64,000 nucleotides of DNA, taken from contig MHZT01000051.1 of NCBI GenBank assembly GCA_001828855.1, forward strand, positions 124,001-188,000, in the 5' to 3' direction. The number at the start of each line of letters is the position of its first letter. Position 1 is the first letter of the stretch. The translations under genes and the position numbers were made by a program. Source of the DNA: Rhodobacterales bacterium RIFCSPHIGHO2_02_FULL_62_130 (GTDB taxonomy: Bacteria; Pseudomonadota; Alphaproteobacteria; Rhodobacterales; Rhodobacteraceae). This document shows positions 48,874-58,778 of the stretch, one piece after another. The notes under the pieces were generated by a model. The model saw only the letters and a program-made list of their open reading frames with translations, was not told the origin of the DNA and did no database searches.

Positions 48874-49803
48874 TTACTGAAGGGCGGCCGTCACGGCTGC
48901 TTTGGCGTCGCCGCCGTCTTTGGTTGTCACGCCGTCAAGCCATGCTTCCCAAGCGGTGGGGTTTGCTGCAAGCCATGCTTTGGCGGCATCTTTCGGATCG
49001 GCACCATCGTTCAGAATCGCGCCCATGATCTCGTTTTCCATGGCCAGCGTGAAGGACAGGTTCGACAGCAGTTTGCCGGTGTTCGGGCATTCGGCGACAT
49101 AGCCTGCGCGCACGTTGGTATCGACAACCGCACCGCCAAGGTTCGGCCCGAAGTAATCGTCCCCGCCAGTCAGGTAGGTCATCTTGAAATTGGCGTTCAT
49201 CGGGTGGGGTTCCCAGCCAAGGAAGATGATCGGCTTGGCGTCGCCCGTGGCCTTGGCCACTTCGGCCAGCATGCCCTGCTCCGAGGATTCCACAACTTCG
49301 AACCCGTCCAGACCGAAGGGGCCGGAGGCGATCATGTCAAGGATCAGGCGGTTGCCATCGTTGCCCGGCTCGATCCCGTAGATCTTGCCTTCCAGCGCGT
49401 CTTTCTGGGCGGCGATGTCTTTGAAATCCTTGATGCCAAGGGCCGCGCCAGCCTCGTTCGTGGCCAGCGTGTATTTCGCGCCTTCAAGGTTGGTGCGGAC
49501 CACATCGACGGTTTTGGCGTCGCGGTAGGGGGCAAGGTCTGCCTCCATCGTGGGCATCCAGTTGCCAAGGAACACGTCGATATCGCCTTCGGCAAGGCCG
49601 GTATAGGTGACCGGCACCGACAGCACCTTGGTTTCGGTTTCATATCCCAGCGCCTCGGCGATCAGCGAGGTGGCTGCGGTGGTTGCGGTGATGTCGGTCC
49701 AACCAACATCCGAGAAGACAATCTTGTCGCAGCCTTCGGCATGGGCCGAACCGGCAAAGGCGAAGGCGACGGCAGTGGCGAGAAGTGCAGATTTCACAGA
49801 CAT
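48874..49803 (-). CDS. choX: Choline ABC transporter substrate-binding protein ChoX
   Basis: 309-residue periplasmic binding protein with a signal peptide (MSVKSALLATAVAFAFAGSAHA|EG). OpuAC-type fold: IVFSDVGWTDITATTAATSLIAEALGYETETKVLSVPVTYTGLAEGDIDVFLGNWMPTM, GIEPGNDGNRLILDMI and PIIFLGWEPHPMNANFKMTYL. The aromatic residues in GNWMP and GWEPHPM fit a trimethylammonium cage as in Sinorhizobium ChoX. First gene of choXWV, divergent from betI. Confidence 0.93.
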   Translation of the reverse strand: MSVKSALLATAVAFAFAGSAHAEGCDKIVFSDVGWTDITATTAATSLIAEALGYETETKVLSVPVTYTGLAEGDIDVFLGNWMPTMEADLAPYRDAKTVDVVRTNLEGAKYTLATNEAGAALGIKDFKDIAAQKDALEGKIYGIEPGNDGNRLILDMIASGPFGLDGFEVVESSEQGMLAEVAKATGDAKPIIFLGWEPHPMNANFKMTYLTGGDDYFGPNLGGAVVDTNVRAGYVAECPNTGKLLSNLSFTLAMENEIMGAILNDGADPKDAAKAWLAANPTAWEAWLDGVTTKDGGDAKAAVTAALQ

Positions 49804-49815
49804 CAAGGGCTCCCT

Positions 49816-49844
49816 GTTTATTGTTGATTGACGAGTCAATAAAC
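49816..49844. promoter_or_regulatory. Candidate BetI operator between choX and betI
   Basis: Nested inverted repeat: outer arms GTTTATTG / CAATAAAC and inner arms ATTGAC-GA-GTCAAT (49827-49840). The core TTGATTGACGAGTCAATA closely resembles the BetI-binding sequence of the E. coli bet genes as I remember it. It lies in the 88-bp gap, so one repressor could control both choline uptake and oxidation. Confidence 0.72.
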
Positions 49845-49891
49845 TTCAAGCTAGCTGCCCTTGGCAAGCATTTTATTTAAGGCCGTGCAAC

Positions 49892-50476
49892 ATGCCGAAG
49901 CTTGGAATGGAGCCTATCCGAAAGGCGGCCCTCGTCAAAGCCACGATTGTCGAGATCGGGCGGGCGGGGTCTTTGGACGTGACCGTGAGCCAGATCGCCA
50001 AGCGGGCGGGGATGTCTTCGGCCTTGGCGCATCACTATTTCGGCAGCAAGGAAGAGATCTTTCTGGCGGCGATGCGGCATATCCTGTCGCTTTATGGGGC
50101 CGAGGTGCGCGGCGCGCTGCATCTGGCGCATGGGCCGGAAGAGCGGCTGCGGGCGATTCTGGCGGCCTCGTTTTCGGCGGCCAACTTCCGGCGCGAAGCG
50201 GTGGGCGCGTGGCTGAATTTCTGGGTGCTGGCGCAAACGGTGCCAGAGGCCAAGCGGCTTCTGGCCGTCTATCAAAAGCGGCTGCGGTCGAACCTGCTGG
50301 CGGGATTGCGCCCTTTGGCGGGGGATCGGGCCGAGAATATCGCGGATGGTCTGGGCGCGCTGATTGACGGGCTTTACCTGCGCGAAGTGTTGAAAACGGG
50401 CGCCCCCGACGGGGCGGCGGCTGTGGCTACGGCCATGGCCTATCTGACTGCAAAATTGGAAAGGGCGCAGACATGA
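49892..50476 (+). CDS. betI: TetR-family choline-responsive repressor BetI
   Basis: 194-residue TetR regulator. The N-terminal HTH is [50 protein letters not shown], a strong match to BetI. The C-terminal BetI-type ligand domain contains [40 protein letters not shown] and [15 protein letters not shown]. Its stop overlaps the betB start (ATGA), so it belongs to a betIBA operon. Confidence 0.95.
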   Translation: MPKLGMEPIRKAALVKATIVEIGRAGSLDVTVSQIAKRAGMSSALAHHYFGSKEEIFLAAMRHILSLYGAEVRGALHLAHGPEERLRAILAASFSAANFRREAVGAWLNFWVLAQTVPEAKRLLAVYQKRLRSNLLAGLRPLAGDRAENIADGLGALIDGLYLREVLKTGAPDGAAAVATAMAYLTAKLERAQT

Positions 50477-51924
50477 TCGCGCAACCGAAAGCCAGCCATT
50501 TTGTCGATGGCAGCTATCTTGAGGACAAGGCCGGTGCGCCGATCGAAGTGATTTATCCCGCCACCGGCGAGGTGATCGCCGTTGTGCATGAGGCGACGCC
50601 TGCTGTGGTCGAGGCGGCTTTGGCCTCGGCAACCCGCGCGCAGGGGGCTTGGGCCGCGATGCGGCCCGTTGATCGCGCGCGGATTTTGCGCCGCGCCGCC
50701 GATCTGATCCGCGAACGCAATCAAGACCTTGCACGGCTGGAGACGCTTGATACCGGCAAGCCCTTGCAGGAAACGCTGGTGGCGGACTGGCCCTCAGGGG
50801 CGGATGCGCTGGAATATTTCGCGGGGCTTGCGCCGACGGTGACGGGCGAAACCATCCCGCTTGGTCGCGATTTTGTCTATACGATCCGCGAGGCTTTGGG
50901 CGTTTGCGTTGGCATCGGCGCGTGGAATTACCCCAGCCAGATCGCCTGCTGGAAATCCGCGCCCGCGCTGGCTTTGGGCAATGCGATGGTGTTCAAGCCG
51001 TCCGAAGTCACCCCCTTGGGCGCGTTGAAACTGGCCGAGATTTTCACCGAAGCCGGTCTGCCTGCGGGTCTGTTCAACGTGGTGCAGGGGCGTGGTTCTG
51101 TGGGGGGCGCGCTTGTGACCGATCCGCGCGTGGCCAAAGTGTCGCTGACCGGATCGGTGCCGACAGGGCAGAAGGTCTATGCAGCCGCAGCGGCGGGCGT
51201 GCGCCATGTCACGATGGAGTTGGGCGGCAAATCCCCGATTCTGGTGTTTGACGACGCTTCTGTCGAGGATGCCGTGGGCGCGGCCATGCTGGGGAATTTC
51301 TATTCCGCAGGGCAGGTTTGCAGCAATGGCACGCGGGTATTCGTGCAAAAGGGCATCAAGGCCGCCTTCCTGAAGCGGCTTGCCGAACGCAGCGCCGCGA
51401 TTGTCATGGGCGATCCGTTGAACGAGGCCACACAGATGGGGCCGCTTGTTTCGGCGTCGCAACGGGCCAAGGTTCTTGCCTATATCGAAACCGCCAAATC
51501 CGAGGGGGCGACCCTGATCACGGGCGGCGGGCAGGCAGGGCAGGGTGGTTGTTTCGTGCAGCCGACCGTCTTTGCCGATGTGACTGACGGCATGACCATC
51601 GCCCGCGAAGAGGTGTTCGGCCCCGTCATGGCGGTGCTGGATTTCGACACCGAGGATGAGGCAATCGCCCGCGCCAATGCTACCGAATTCGGCCTTGCGG
51701 CGGGGGTGTTTACAGCGGACCTCACCCGCGCGCATCGGGTGATCGCGGCTTTGCAGGCCGGAACCTGTTGGATCAACGCCTATAACCTGACGCCGGTTGA
51801 AGCCCCGTTTGGCGGCGTGAAATCCTCGGGCGTGGGGCGCGAAAACGGCCATGCGGCGGTGGCGCATTATACGCAGGTGAAGTCTGTCTATGTCGGCATG
51901 GGGCCAGTGGACGCACCTTACTAA
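50473..51924 (+). CDS. betB: Betaine-aldehyde dehydrogenase
   Basis: 483-residue NAD(P)+-dependent aldehyde dehydrogenase that makes glycine betaine from betaine aldehyde. Motifs: [84 protein letters not shown] (general-base Glu), [17 protein letters not shown] (catalytic Cys) and [20 protein letters not shown]. It starts on the ATG overlapping the betI stop. Confidence 0.95.
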   Translation: MIAQPKASHFVDGSYLEDKAGAPIEVIYPATGEVIAVVHEATPAVVEAALASATRAQGAWAAMRPVDRARILRRAADLIRERNQDLARLETLDTGKPLQETLVADWPSGADALEYFAGLAPTVTGETIPLGRDFVYTIREALGVCVGIGAWNYPSQIACWKSAPALALGNAMVFKPSEVTPLGALKLAEIFTEAGLPAGLFNVVQGRGSVGGALVTDPRVAKVSLTGSVPTGQKVYAAAAAGVRHVTMELGGKSPILVFDDASVEDAVGAAMLGNFYSAGQVCSNGTRVFVQKGIKAAFLKRLAERSAAIVMGDPLNEATQMGPLVSASQRAKVLAYIETAKSEGATLITGGGQAGQGGCFVQPTVFADVTDGMTIAREEVFGPVMAVLDFDTEDEAIARANATEFGLAAGVFTADLTRAHRVIAALQAGTCWINAYNLTPVEAPFGGVKSSGVGRENGHAAVAHYTQVKSVYVGMGPVDAPY

Positions 51925-51966
51925 GTTGTAAAACATCAAGAAAAGAAGGGTCCGGGGTTCCGGGCG

Positions 51967-53628
51967 ATGGGGAAGATGACAGCGGATTATGTGATCATCG
52001 GGTCGGGGTCGGCAGGGTCGGCAATGGCATATCGGCTGGCGCAGGCCGGCAAACGGGTGACCGTGATCGAACAGGGTGGCACCGATGCCGGCCCGTTCAT
52101 CCAGATGCCAGCGGCGCTGTCTTATCCAATGAACATGGGGGTTTACGACTGGGGCTTTCAGTCGGAACCCGAACCGCACTTGGGCGGGCGGCAGCTTGCC
52201 ACCCCGCGCGGCAAGGTGATCGGCGGGTCGTCCAGTATCAACGGCATGGTCTATGTGCGCGGCCACGCCCGCGATTTTGACACTTGGGAAGGCATGGGCG
52301 CGCAGGGGTGGAGCTATGCCGACGTGCTGCCCTATTTCAAGCGTATGGAAAACTGGCACGGTGGCGAGGGCAAGCCGGAATTCCGCGGCAATGACGGCCC
52401 GCTGCACATCACCCGCGGCCCGCGCAAGAACCCGCTGTTCGACGCCTTCATCGAGGCGGGCGCGCAGGCCGGTTACCCCGTGACGCGCGATTACAATGGC
52501 CAGTCGCAAGAGGGGTTTGGCCCGATGGAGGCGACGATCTGGAAGGGTCAACGCTGGTCTGCCGCCAATGCCTATCTGAAACCGGCGATGAATGCGGGCA
52601 ATGTGCAGGTCGTGCGCGGCTTTGCGCGGCGGGTGGTGATTGAAAACGGCCGTGCGACGGGCGTGGAAATCCTGCGCGGCGGCCAGATTGAGGTTATTCC
52701 GGCGGCTGCGGAAGTGATCGTCGCGGCCTCGTCCATCAACACGCCGAAAATCCTGATGCTGTCGGGCATCGGCCCTGCGGCGCATCTGCGCGAACACGGG
52801 ATCGACGTGGTGGCAGATCGTCCGGGCGTTGGAGCGAACCTGCAAGATCACCTTGAAATCTATATGCAATTTCAGGCCAGCCAGCCGGTGACCCTGTATA
52901 AATACTGGAACCTCTGGGGCAAGGCCGCGATTGGCGCGCAATGGCTTCTGACGGGCAAAGGCTTGGGCGCAAGCAACCAGTTCGAGGCCTGTGCCTTTAT
53001 TCGTTCCAAGCCCGGCGTCGAATATCCCGACATCCAGTATCACTTCCTGCCCATCGCCGTGCGCTATGACGGCAAGGCGGCGGCGGGGGGCCACGGCTTT
53101 CAGGCCCATGTCGGCCCGATGCGGTCAAAATCGCGCGGGGCGGTCAGCTTGCGGTCGGGCGACCCGATGGATAACCCCAAGATTCTGTTCAACTATATGT
53201 CTCACCCCGAGGATTGGGAGGACTTCCGCCGCTGCATCCGCCTGACGCGGGAAATTTTCGGGCAAGAGGCGTTCAAGCCCTATCTGAAATCCGAAATCCA
53301 GCCCGGATCGGCGCTGCAAAGCGACGACCAGTTGGACGATTTCCTGCGTGAGCATGTCGAAAGTGCCTATCACCCCTGCGGCACCGCGCGGATGGGGCGG
53401 CGGGATGATCCGATGGCGGTGGTCGATCCGGAATGTCGGGTGATCGGGGTCGAAGGGCTGCGGGTTGCCGACAGCTCGATCTTCCCGCAGGTCACGAATG
53501 GCAACCTGAACGGGCCGTCGATCATGGTCGGTGAAAAGGCCAGCGACCACATCCTTGGCCGCACGCCTTTGCCGAAATCGAACCTTGAACCGCTGCTGAA
53601 CCCGAATTGGCGCGAAAGCCAGCGGTGA
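51967..53628 (+). CDS. betA: Choline dehydrogenase
   Basis: 553-residue FAD-dependent GMC oxidoreductase that oxidises choline to betaine aldehyde. FAD Rossmann motif [36 protein letters not shown] signatures [28 protein letters not shown] and [22 protein letters not shown]; catalytic His in [13 protein letters not shown] and the Asn in [21 protein letters not shown]. It starts at 51967 or 51976 (MTADYVIIG). It follows betB by 42 bp. An FNR box overlaps its stop codon and serves the next gene. Confidence 0.95.
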   Translation: MGKMTADYVIIGSGSAGSAMAYRLAQAGKRVTVIEQGGTDAGPFIQMPAALSYPMNMGVYDWGFQSEPEPHLGGRQLATPRGKVIGGSSSINGMVYVRGHARDFDTWEGMGAQGWSYADVLPYFKRMENWHGGEGKPEFRGNDGPLHITRGPRKNPLFDAFIEAGAQAGYPVTRDYNGQSQEGFGPMEATIWKGQRWSAANAYLKPAMNAGNVQVVRGFARRVVIENGRATGVEILRGGQIEVIPAAAEVIVAASSINTPKILMLSGIGPAAHLREHGIDVVADRPGVGANLQDHLEIYMQFQASQPVTLYKYWNLWGKAAIGAQWLLTGKGLGASNQFEACAFIRSKPGVEYPDIQYHFLPIAVRYDGKAAAGGHGFQAHVGPMRSKSRGAVSLRSGDPMDNPKILFNYMSHPEDWEDFRRCIRLTREIFGQEAFKPYLKSEIQPGSALQSDDQLDDFLREHVESAYHPCGTARMGRRDDPMAVVDPECRVIGVEGLRVADSSIFPQVTNGNLNGPSIMVGEKASDHILGRTPLPKSNLEPLLNPNWRESQR

Positions 53629-53629
53629 T

Positions 53630-53671
53630 TTGATCAATATCAAAGTCGCCTTTGTGCGGGGTTGATAGAAT
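53630..53671 (+). promoter_or_regulatory. FNR/FnrL-type promoter of the YdcH-family gene
   Basis: TTGAT-CAAT-ATCAA at 53630-53643 is a perfect FNR/FnrL consensus, inside TTTGATCAATATCAAAG. TAGAAT at 53666-53671 is a good -10. A start about 7 bp after it (53677-53678) puts the FNR centre (53636.5) at -41.5, the class II activator position. The box begins two bases after the betA stop codon. Confidence 0.8.
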
Positions 53672-53700
53672 CGCGGTGTAGACAGAAGAAGGAGACCGCG

Positions 53701-53937
53701 ATGTCACATACCCCGCACGGGCTGGCCGAAGAATTTCCCGCACAAGCGTTGAAAATCAGCGCGATGAAGGAAAAAGATGCCCACTTCGCCAATCTGGTGG
53801 ACGAATACAATGCAGTGAACAAACTGGTTCATCGCGCCGAGTCGCGGCTTGATCTGCTGACCGAGGAAGAGGAAGAGCAGCTTCGCAAGAAGCGCGCCGC
53901 GATCAAGGACCACGTCTGGCAGCACATCAAGGGCTAA
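53701..53937 (+). CDS. YdcH family protein (DUF465)
   Basis: 78-residue, highly charged helical protein. The DUF465 pattern is EEFPAQALKISAMKEKDAHFANLVDEYNAVNKLVHRAESRLDLLTEEEEEQLRKKRAAIKDHVWQHIKG, which should form an antiparallel coiled-coil pair. AAGGAGA lies 7 bp upstream of ATG 53701. The molecular role of this family is not established. The perfect FNR box suggests low-oxygen induction. It ends 3 bp before the convergent pccR stop. Confidence 0.9.
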   Translation: MSHTPHGLAEEFPAQALKISAMKEKDAHFANLVDEYNAVNKLVHRAESRLDLLTEEEEEQLRKKRAAIKDHVWQHIKG

Positions 53938-53940
53938 CGC

Positions 53941-55338
53941 CTAGTCTGCAATATCATAGGGCAACAGCCCGCGCCGGTCGGGGTCCACCCGCAAACGGCG
54001 CTCCAGCGGCGGGACTGATCTTTGATGACAGTCCCGCCGTTCGCATATCCGGCAGGAAATCCCGATCGGTTCAAAGCGGCCCTTAAGGTCAAGCCCGTCG
54101 GAATAGACAAGACTGGAGGCATGGGTGATCTCGCAGCCAAGCCCGATGGCATAGCGGCGCACCGGGGCCAGAAACGCGCCCCCCGGCTTCGAGACATCGC
54201 GCGCAAGACACAGATAGCGCACCCCGTCGGGCGTTTCGGCCAGTTGGCGCAGGAAGTGGCCCGGTGTTTCAAAGGCACGATGCACGTTCCACAACGGGCA
54301 AGCCCCGCCAAAGCGCGCGAATTGCAGCCGCGTGGCCGAGTGGCGTTTGGTGATCGTGCCCGCCTGATCGACGCGGACAAAGAAGAACGGAATCCCTTTG
54401 GCACCGGGGCGTTGTAGCGTCGACAGCCGGTGCGCGACCTGCTCGATGCTTGCGCCAAAAATATCGGCCAGCCGTTCCAGATCATGGCGGGTCTTTTGCG
54501 CGGCCTCAAGGAAGGCGCGATAGGGCATCAGTGCGGCCCCGGCGAAATAGTTGGCCATGCCGATCTTGGCGATATCGCGGGCCTCGGGCGTCTGGAAACG
54601 GGCTAGGTCCAGCGTCGCCTCGAGCAGTTCGTTCTGGGTTTGCAGGGCGACCTGATACAGCAGTTGGAAGCGCTGTGTCGGGGCGGCGGCGCGGGCCGAC
54701 AGGTCAAGCCTGCGTGCCGTCTGATCAAACTGCCGCAAGGTGCCATTATCGGAAAATTGCACATCGATACCCCGCTTTCGCAAGGCCTCGGTCGCGGTGA
54801 TAAGCGGGTCTTTTCCAACACCTGCGGCGGTTATGAAATGTTCGGCTGCCCGGTCCACCGCATCCACGTAATTGTCGCAATAATGAAAGAAGTCGCGCAC
54901 CTCTTCCCAAGGGCTTGCGCGCAGGGTGGCGTCGTCACGGCCCAAAGCCTCGTCCAGAGAGGCCAGCCGTTCGTGGCTTTGGCGATAGGCGCGGTGCAGG
55001 TCCAGAAAGGCGCGGGCAAGGGCGGGGGCGTTGCTGGCGGCAAGGCGCAGGTCGGCCAAAGGCGGGGTGGTTTTGGAGAAAACCGGATCGGCCAAAGCCT
55101 CACGCATGTCGGAGACCAGACGTTCGCCCTCGCCTGCGTTCAACTCGGTCACGTCCAGTCCGAACTCTTGCGCCAAGGCCAGAACGACCGTGGCCGAGAC
55201 GGGGCGGTGGTTGTTCTCCATCTGGTTCAGATAGGGCAGGGACACCCCCAGCTTGTCGGCAAAGGCGCGTTGGGTCAGCGTCAGCCGCCCGCGCAATTCG
55301 CGCAGCTTGGCTCCGGCGTAAAGTTTCTGAACGGCCAT
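53941..55338 (-). CDS. pccR: Short-chain fatty acyl-CoA regulator PccR (ScfR/RamB family)
   Basis: 465-residue regulator starting MAVQKLYAGAKLRELRGRLTLTQ. An N-terminal XRE-type HTH (TQRAFADKLGVSLPYLNQMENNHRPVSATVVLALAQEFG) is followed by the IrrE/DUF955-like centre (about 150-300: DNYVDAVDRAAEHFITAAGV...FAGAALMPYRAFLEAAQKTRHDLERLADIFGASIEQVAHRLSTLQRPG) and the C-terminal DUF2083 region with a Cys cluster (GISCRICERRDCHQRSVPP). In Rhodobacter sphaeroides PccR senses propionyl/acyl-CoA and controls pccB through TTTGCAAA motifs; both this gene and pccB here carry such motifs upstream. Confidence 0.92.
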   Translation of the reverse strand: MAVQKLYAGAKLRELRGRLTLTQRAFADKLGVSLPYLNQMENNHRPVSATVVLALAQEFGLDVTELNAGEGERLVSDMREALADPVFSKTTPPLADLRLAASNAPALARAFLDLHRAYRQSHERLASLDEALGRDDATLRASPWEEVRDFFHYCDNYVDAVDRAAEHFITAAGVGKDPLITATEALRKRGIDVQFSDNGTLRQFDQTARRLDLSARAAAPTQRFQLLYQVALQTQNELLEATLDLARFQTPEARDIAKIGMANYFAGAALMPYRAFLEAAQKTRHDLERLADIFGASIEQVAHRLSTLQRPGAKGIPFFFVRVDQAGTITKRHSATRLQFARFGGACPLWNVHRAFETPGHFLRQLAETPDGVRYLCLARDVSKPGGAFLAPVRRYAIGLGCEITHASSLVYSDGLDLKGRFEPIGISCRICERRDCHQRSVPPLERRLRVDPDRRGLLPYDIAD

Positions 55339-55346
55339 GACATCCC

Positions 55347-55376
55347 CTTTGCAAAGCCTATGGTGGCTTTGCAAAC
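55347..55376 (-). promoter_or_regulatory. Paired TTTGCAAA sites upstream of pccR
   Basis: TTTGCAAA at 55348-55355 (inside the palindrome CTTTGCAAAG) and again at 55368-55375, 20 bp apart or two helical turns, ending 9-10 bp before the pccR start. They match the known PccR/RamB half-site, so direct autoregulation is likely. Confidence 0.78.
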
Positions 55377-55384
55377 CTGCGTGG

Positions 55385-56602
55385 TCAAGAGCCAAGCCCC
55401 AAGGCGCGCGCGCGGCGGATCACCGCAAGGATTGCCAGCACCGATGCGATGGACGAGGCCAGCATCAGCAAGACCAGCGGCATTTCGGTTGAGCCGGGCG
55501 GAAGCAGCGCCCCCGCCAAGGCCGCAAGCCCCGCCCCGCCGCCAATGGTGATCGCGCCGCCAAGGCCCGATGCAGTTCCGGCAAGCTCTGGCCGGACCGA
55601 CAGCATTCCGGCGTTGGCCGATGGCAGGCCGATACCGTTGCCCAAGCCCATCGCAATGGTCAGGGCAAAGAAGGTGATCGGACCCGACAGACCCAAAACC
55701 GTCAGTAGCGTCAGAACCGACAGCCCCGCCGTGGTCACCAGACTGCCGATCAGCACCATGCGGTTCATCCCCAACCGCACCGAAAACCGTCCGGCAATGA
55801 AGTTGCCCGCTGCATAGCCGATCGCTGTCAGCGCGAACAAAAGACCGATCTGGCTTGAACTTAGCCCGAATACAACGGTGCCGACATAGGGCGCACCACC
55901 CAGATAGGCGAAAAAGCAGCCCGAGGCGAAGGCCGCCGAGGCACAATAGCCCCAAAATCGGCGCGATGCCAAAAGGCCGGGATACTGCCGCATCTGCTGG
56001 CCAAAACTGATCCGTTTGATCGTGGCGGTTTCGCCCAGATCAGCCCAGACCAGCGCCAGCACCACCAACCCCAAGCCCAAAAGCAGCCCGAAATTCGCCT
56101 GCCAGCCAAAGGCCTCATCCAGCACGCCGCCGATCACCGGGCCGATCATGGGAACCAGACTCATCCCCATCGTGACATAGCCGATCATCGAGGCGGCCTC
56201 GTTGTCCGACACCATGTCGCGCACCACCGCGCGGCTTAGCACCATGCCCGCCGCGATGACCGCCTGCGCCATGCGGAAGATCAGGAAAACCGTGGCATTT
56301 GGCGCGATCAGCGTGCCGACTGTTGCCAGCAGGAACAGACACAGCGCCCCCAGAATCACCTTGCGCCGTCCGAACCTGTCCGAGATCGGGCCGATCACGA
56401 TTTGCAGAACCGCCGACAGCGCCAGATAGAGTGCTACGGAAAGCTGCATCAGCGCATAAGGCACGCCAAACCACGCCGCCATGCCGGGCAGCGATGGCAG
56501 GAAGATGTTCATGGTCAGCGCCGACAGCCCCGCCAGCAGCGTCAGGGTAACAATCTTGGGCGGCGTGCTGCGATCCAGAAAGCGGGCAGGGGTGTGTTTC
56601 AT
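55385..56602 (-). CDS. Bcr/CflA-family MFS drug exporter
   Basis: 405-residue, 12-helix transporter. Motifs: LTMNIFLPSLPGMAAWFGVPYALMQLSVALYLALSAVLQIVIGPISDRFGRRKVILGAL (motif A with DRFGRR) and RAVVRDMVSDNEAASMIGYVTMGMSLVPMIGPVIGGVLDEAFGWQANF, the Bcr/CflA motif C region. It lies 46 bp upstream of pccR in the same direction, so it may be read into pccR or share its control. Substrate unknown. Confidence 0.88.
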   Translation of the reverse strand: MKHTPARFLDRSTPPKIVTLTLLAGLSALTMNIFLPSLPGMAAWFGVPYALMQLSVALYLALSAVLQIVIGPISDRFGRRKVILGALCLFLLATVGTLIAPNATVFLIFRMAQAVIAAGMVLSRAVVRDMVSDNEAASMIGYVTMGMSLVPMIGPVIGGVLDEAFGWQANFGLLLGLGLVVLALVWADLGETATIKRISFGQQMRQYPGLLASRRFWGYCASAAFASGCFFAYLGGAPYVGTVVFGLSSSQIGLLFALTAIGYAAGNFIAGRFSVRLGMNRMVLIGSLVTTAGLSVLTLLTVLGLSGPITFFALTIAMGLGNGIGLPSANAGMLSVRPELAGTASGLGGAITIGGGAGLAALAGALLPPGSTEMPLVLLMLASSIASVLAILAVIRRARALGLGS

Positions 56603-56665
56603 CAGCCTTGGCTACGCCTCATGGCTGGCCTTGTCCATAAGGGTGATTGGCGCTGCCTTTCTGCC

Positions 56666-57019
56666 TTATGACCATTTGTGAAAGATGAAGAAGCCGCCCA
56701 TTGCGATGAAAGCAAAGCCGAGCGCATGGTTCCAGTGCAGAGGCTCTTTCAGGTAAAACACGGAAAACACCGCGAAAACCGTCAGGGTGATGATTTCTTG
56801 AATGGTTTTCAACTCGGCGGCCGAGAACTGGCCGTGGCCAATGCGGTTGGCTGGCACCATCAGGCAATACTCAAAGAATGCGATGCCCCAAGATATGAAG
56901 ATCACGGCGATCAGCGAGGTGGTTTTGAATTTCAGGTGGCCATACCATGCGAAGGTCATAAAGACATTCGAGGCCAGCAGCAGGCCGATGGTGGCAAGGG
57001 GGGTGGGGATTGTGGGCAT
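56666..57019 (-). CDS. DMT-type DUF486 small membrane protein
   Basis: 117-residue protein with four helices: PLATIGLLLASNVFMTFAWYGHLKF, LIAVIFISWGIAFFEYCLMVPANRIG, EIITLTVFAVFSVFYLKEPLHWNHALGFAFIAMGGFFIFHKW. The sequence W-G-I-A-F-F-E-Y and the central PANRIGHGQFSAAELKTIQEIITL are typical of DUF486, related to small drug/metabolite transporters. Function not established. It is divergent from pccB, and the TTTGCAAA sites lie in the gap between them. Confidence 0.88.
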   Translation of the reverse strand: MPTIPTPLATIGLLLASNVFMTFAWYGHLKFKTTSLIAVIFISWGIAFFEYCLMVPANRIGHGQFSAAELKTIQEIITLTVFAVFSVFYLKEPLHWNHALGFAFIAMGGFFIFHKWS

Positions 57020-57078
57020 GATGGCTCTTTTGTCGCAAAGGCCTTGTCATAGCTTGGCAGGCAGTCTTGCACCATAGA

Positions 57079-57126
57079 TTTGCTAGTTTGCAATTCGCAG
57101 AATGGCATCAGCCAATAGTTTGCAAA
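57079..57126 (+). promoter_or_regulatory. TTTGC-type PccR sites upstream of pccB
   Basis: TTTGCTAG-TTTGCAAT at 57079-57094 and an exact TTTGCAAA at 57119-57126, in an AT-rich patch about 70-120 bp upstream of the pccB start. They repeat the half-site found twice before pccR, linking that regulator to propionyl-CoA carboxylase. Confidence 0.75.
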
Positions 57127-57197
57127 TTTACTAGGTTCCGCTAGGCGCGCGGCAGTGGTGACGATATGGTGGCGCGGAATTCGGGGGGAGACCGGGC

Positions 57198-58724
57198 ATG
57201 AAAGACATCCTGCAACAGCTGGAAGATCGCCGCAACGTGGCACGTCAGGGTGGCGGGCAGCGCCGGATCGACGCCCAGCACGCCAAAGGCAAGCTGACCG
57301 CGCGCGAGCGGATCGAGTTGTTGCTGGACGAAGGCTCGTTCGAAGAATTCGACATGTTCGTGGCCCACCGCTGCACCGATTTCGGGATGGAGCAGGACCG
57401 GCCCGCAGGCGATGGCGTGGTGACAGGCTGGGGAACCGTGAATGGCCGGATGATCTACGTGTTCTCGCAGGATTTCACGGTGTTCGGCGGCTCTCTTTCG
57501 GAAACGCACGCGCAGAAAATCTGCAAGATCATGGATATGGCGATGCAGAACGGCGCGCCGGTGATCGGCTTGAACGACTCGGGCGGCGCGCGGATTCAGG
57601 AAGGTGTGGCGTCTTTGGCAGGCTATGCCGAGGTGTTCCAGCGCAATATCATGGCCTCTGGCGTGGTGCCGCAAATCTCGGTCATCATGGGGCCATGCGC
57701 GGGCGGCGCTGTTTACTCTCCGGCGATGACCGACTTTATCTTCATGGTCAAAGATTCCAGCTATATGTTCGTCACCGGTCCCGATGTGGTGAAAACGGTG
57801 ACGAACGAGGTTGTGACGGCGGAAGAATTGGGCGGGGCTTCGACCCATACCAAGAAATCCAGCGTTGCCGATGGTGCGTTTGAAAACGATGTCGAGGCCT
57901 TGGCCGAAACCCGACGCCTGATCGATTTCCTGCCGCTGAACAACCGCGAGAAAGCGCCCGTGCGGCCTTTCTTCGACGATCCGGCGCGGCTGGAGGCCAG
58001 CCTTGATACGCTGATCCCCGACAACCCGAACCAGCCCTATGACATGAAAGAGCTGATCGGCAAGATCGCGGATGAATCCGATTTCTTCGAGATACAGAAG
58101 GACTTTGCGGGCAACATCATCACGGGCTTCATTCGCATAGAAGGTCAGTCGGTGGGCGTTGTCGCCAACCAGCCGATGGTGCTGGCGGGCTGTCTGGACA
58201 TTGACGCCTCGCGCAAGGCCGCGCGGTTTGTGCGGTTCTGCGATGCGTTTGAAATTCCGATCCTGACGCTGGTCGATGTGCCGGGTTTCCTGCCCGGTGT
58301 GGCGCAGGAACTGGGCGGCGTCATCAAGCATGGCGCGAAACTGCTGTTCGCCTATGGTGAGGCGACGGTGCCGAAAGTGACAGTCATCACCCGCAAGGCC
58401 TATGGTGGGGCTTATGACGTTATGGCCTCGAAGCACCTGCGCGGCGATTTCAACTATGCGTGGCCCACGGCGGAAATCGCGGTGATGGGGGCCAAGGGCG
58501 CCACCGAGATCATTCATCGCGGCAAATCGCCCGAAGAAATCGCGCGGCTGACCAAGGAATACGAAGACCGCTTTGCCAACCCGTTCGTGGCCGCCGAAAA
58601 GGGCTTTATTGACGAAGTGATCATGCCCCATTCGACGCGGCGCCGCATCGCGCGGGCCTTTGCGTCCCTGCGGGGCAAGAAGTTGAACAACCCTTGGAAG
58701 AAACACGATAATATCCCGCTCTGA
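57198..58724 (+). CDS. pccB: Propionyl-CoA carboxylase beta (carboxyltransferase) subunit
   Basis: 508-residue carboxyltransferase that transfers CO2 from carboxybiotin on PccA to propionyl-CoA, giving (S)-methylmalonyl-CoA. Motifs: [134 protein letters not shown] and [33 protein letters not shown] strong GGGGAGA lies 7-12 bp upstream of the ATG. Confidence 0.97.
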   Translation: MKDILQQLEDRRNVARQGGGQRRIDAQHAKGKLTARERIELLLDEGSFEEFDMFVAHRCTDFGMEQDRPAGDGVVTGWGTVNGRMIYVFSQDFTVFGGSLSETHAQKICKIMDMAMQNGAPVIGLNDSGGARIQEGVASLAGYAEVFQRNIMASGVVPQISVIMGPCAGGAVYSPAMTDFIFMVKDSSYMFVTGPDVVKTVTNEVVTAEELGGASTHTKKSSVADGAFENDVEALAETRRLIDFLPLNNREKAPVRPFFDDPARLEASLDTLIPDNPNQPYDMKELIGKIADESDFFEIQKDFAGNIITGFIRIEGQSVGVVANQPMVLAGCLDIDASRKAARFVRFCDAFEIPILTLVDVPGFLPGVAQELGGVIKHGAKLLFAYGEATVPKVTVITRKAYGGAYDVMASKHLRGDFNYAWPTAEIAVMGAKGATEIIHRGKSPEEIARLTKEYEDRFANPFVAAEKGFIDEVIMPHSTRRRIARAFASLRGKKLNNPWKKHDNIPL

Positions 58725-58778
58725 CATCATTTGACCGGAGGCGGACATGCGCGGGATATTTGCAGGGGCGGGGCGGCT

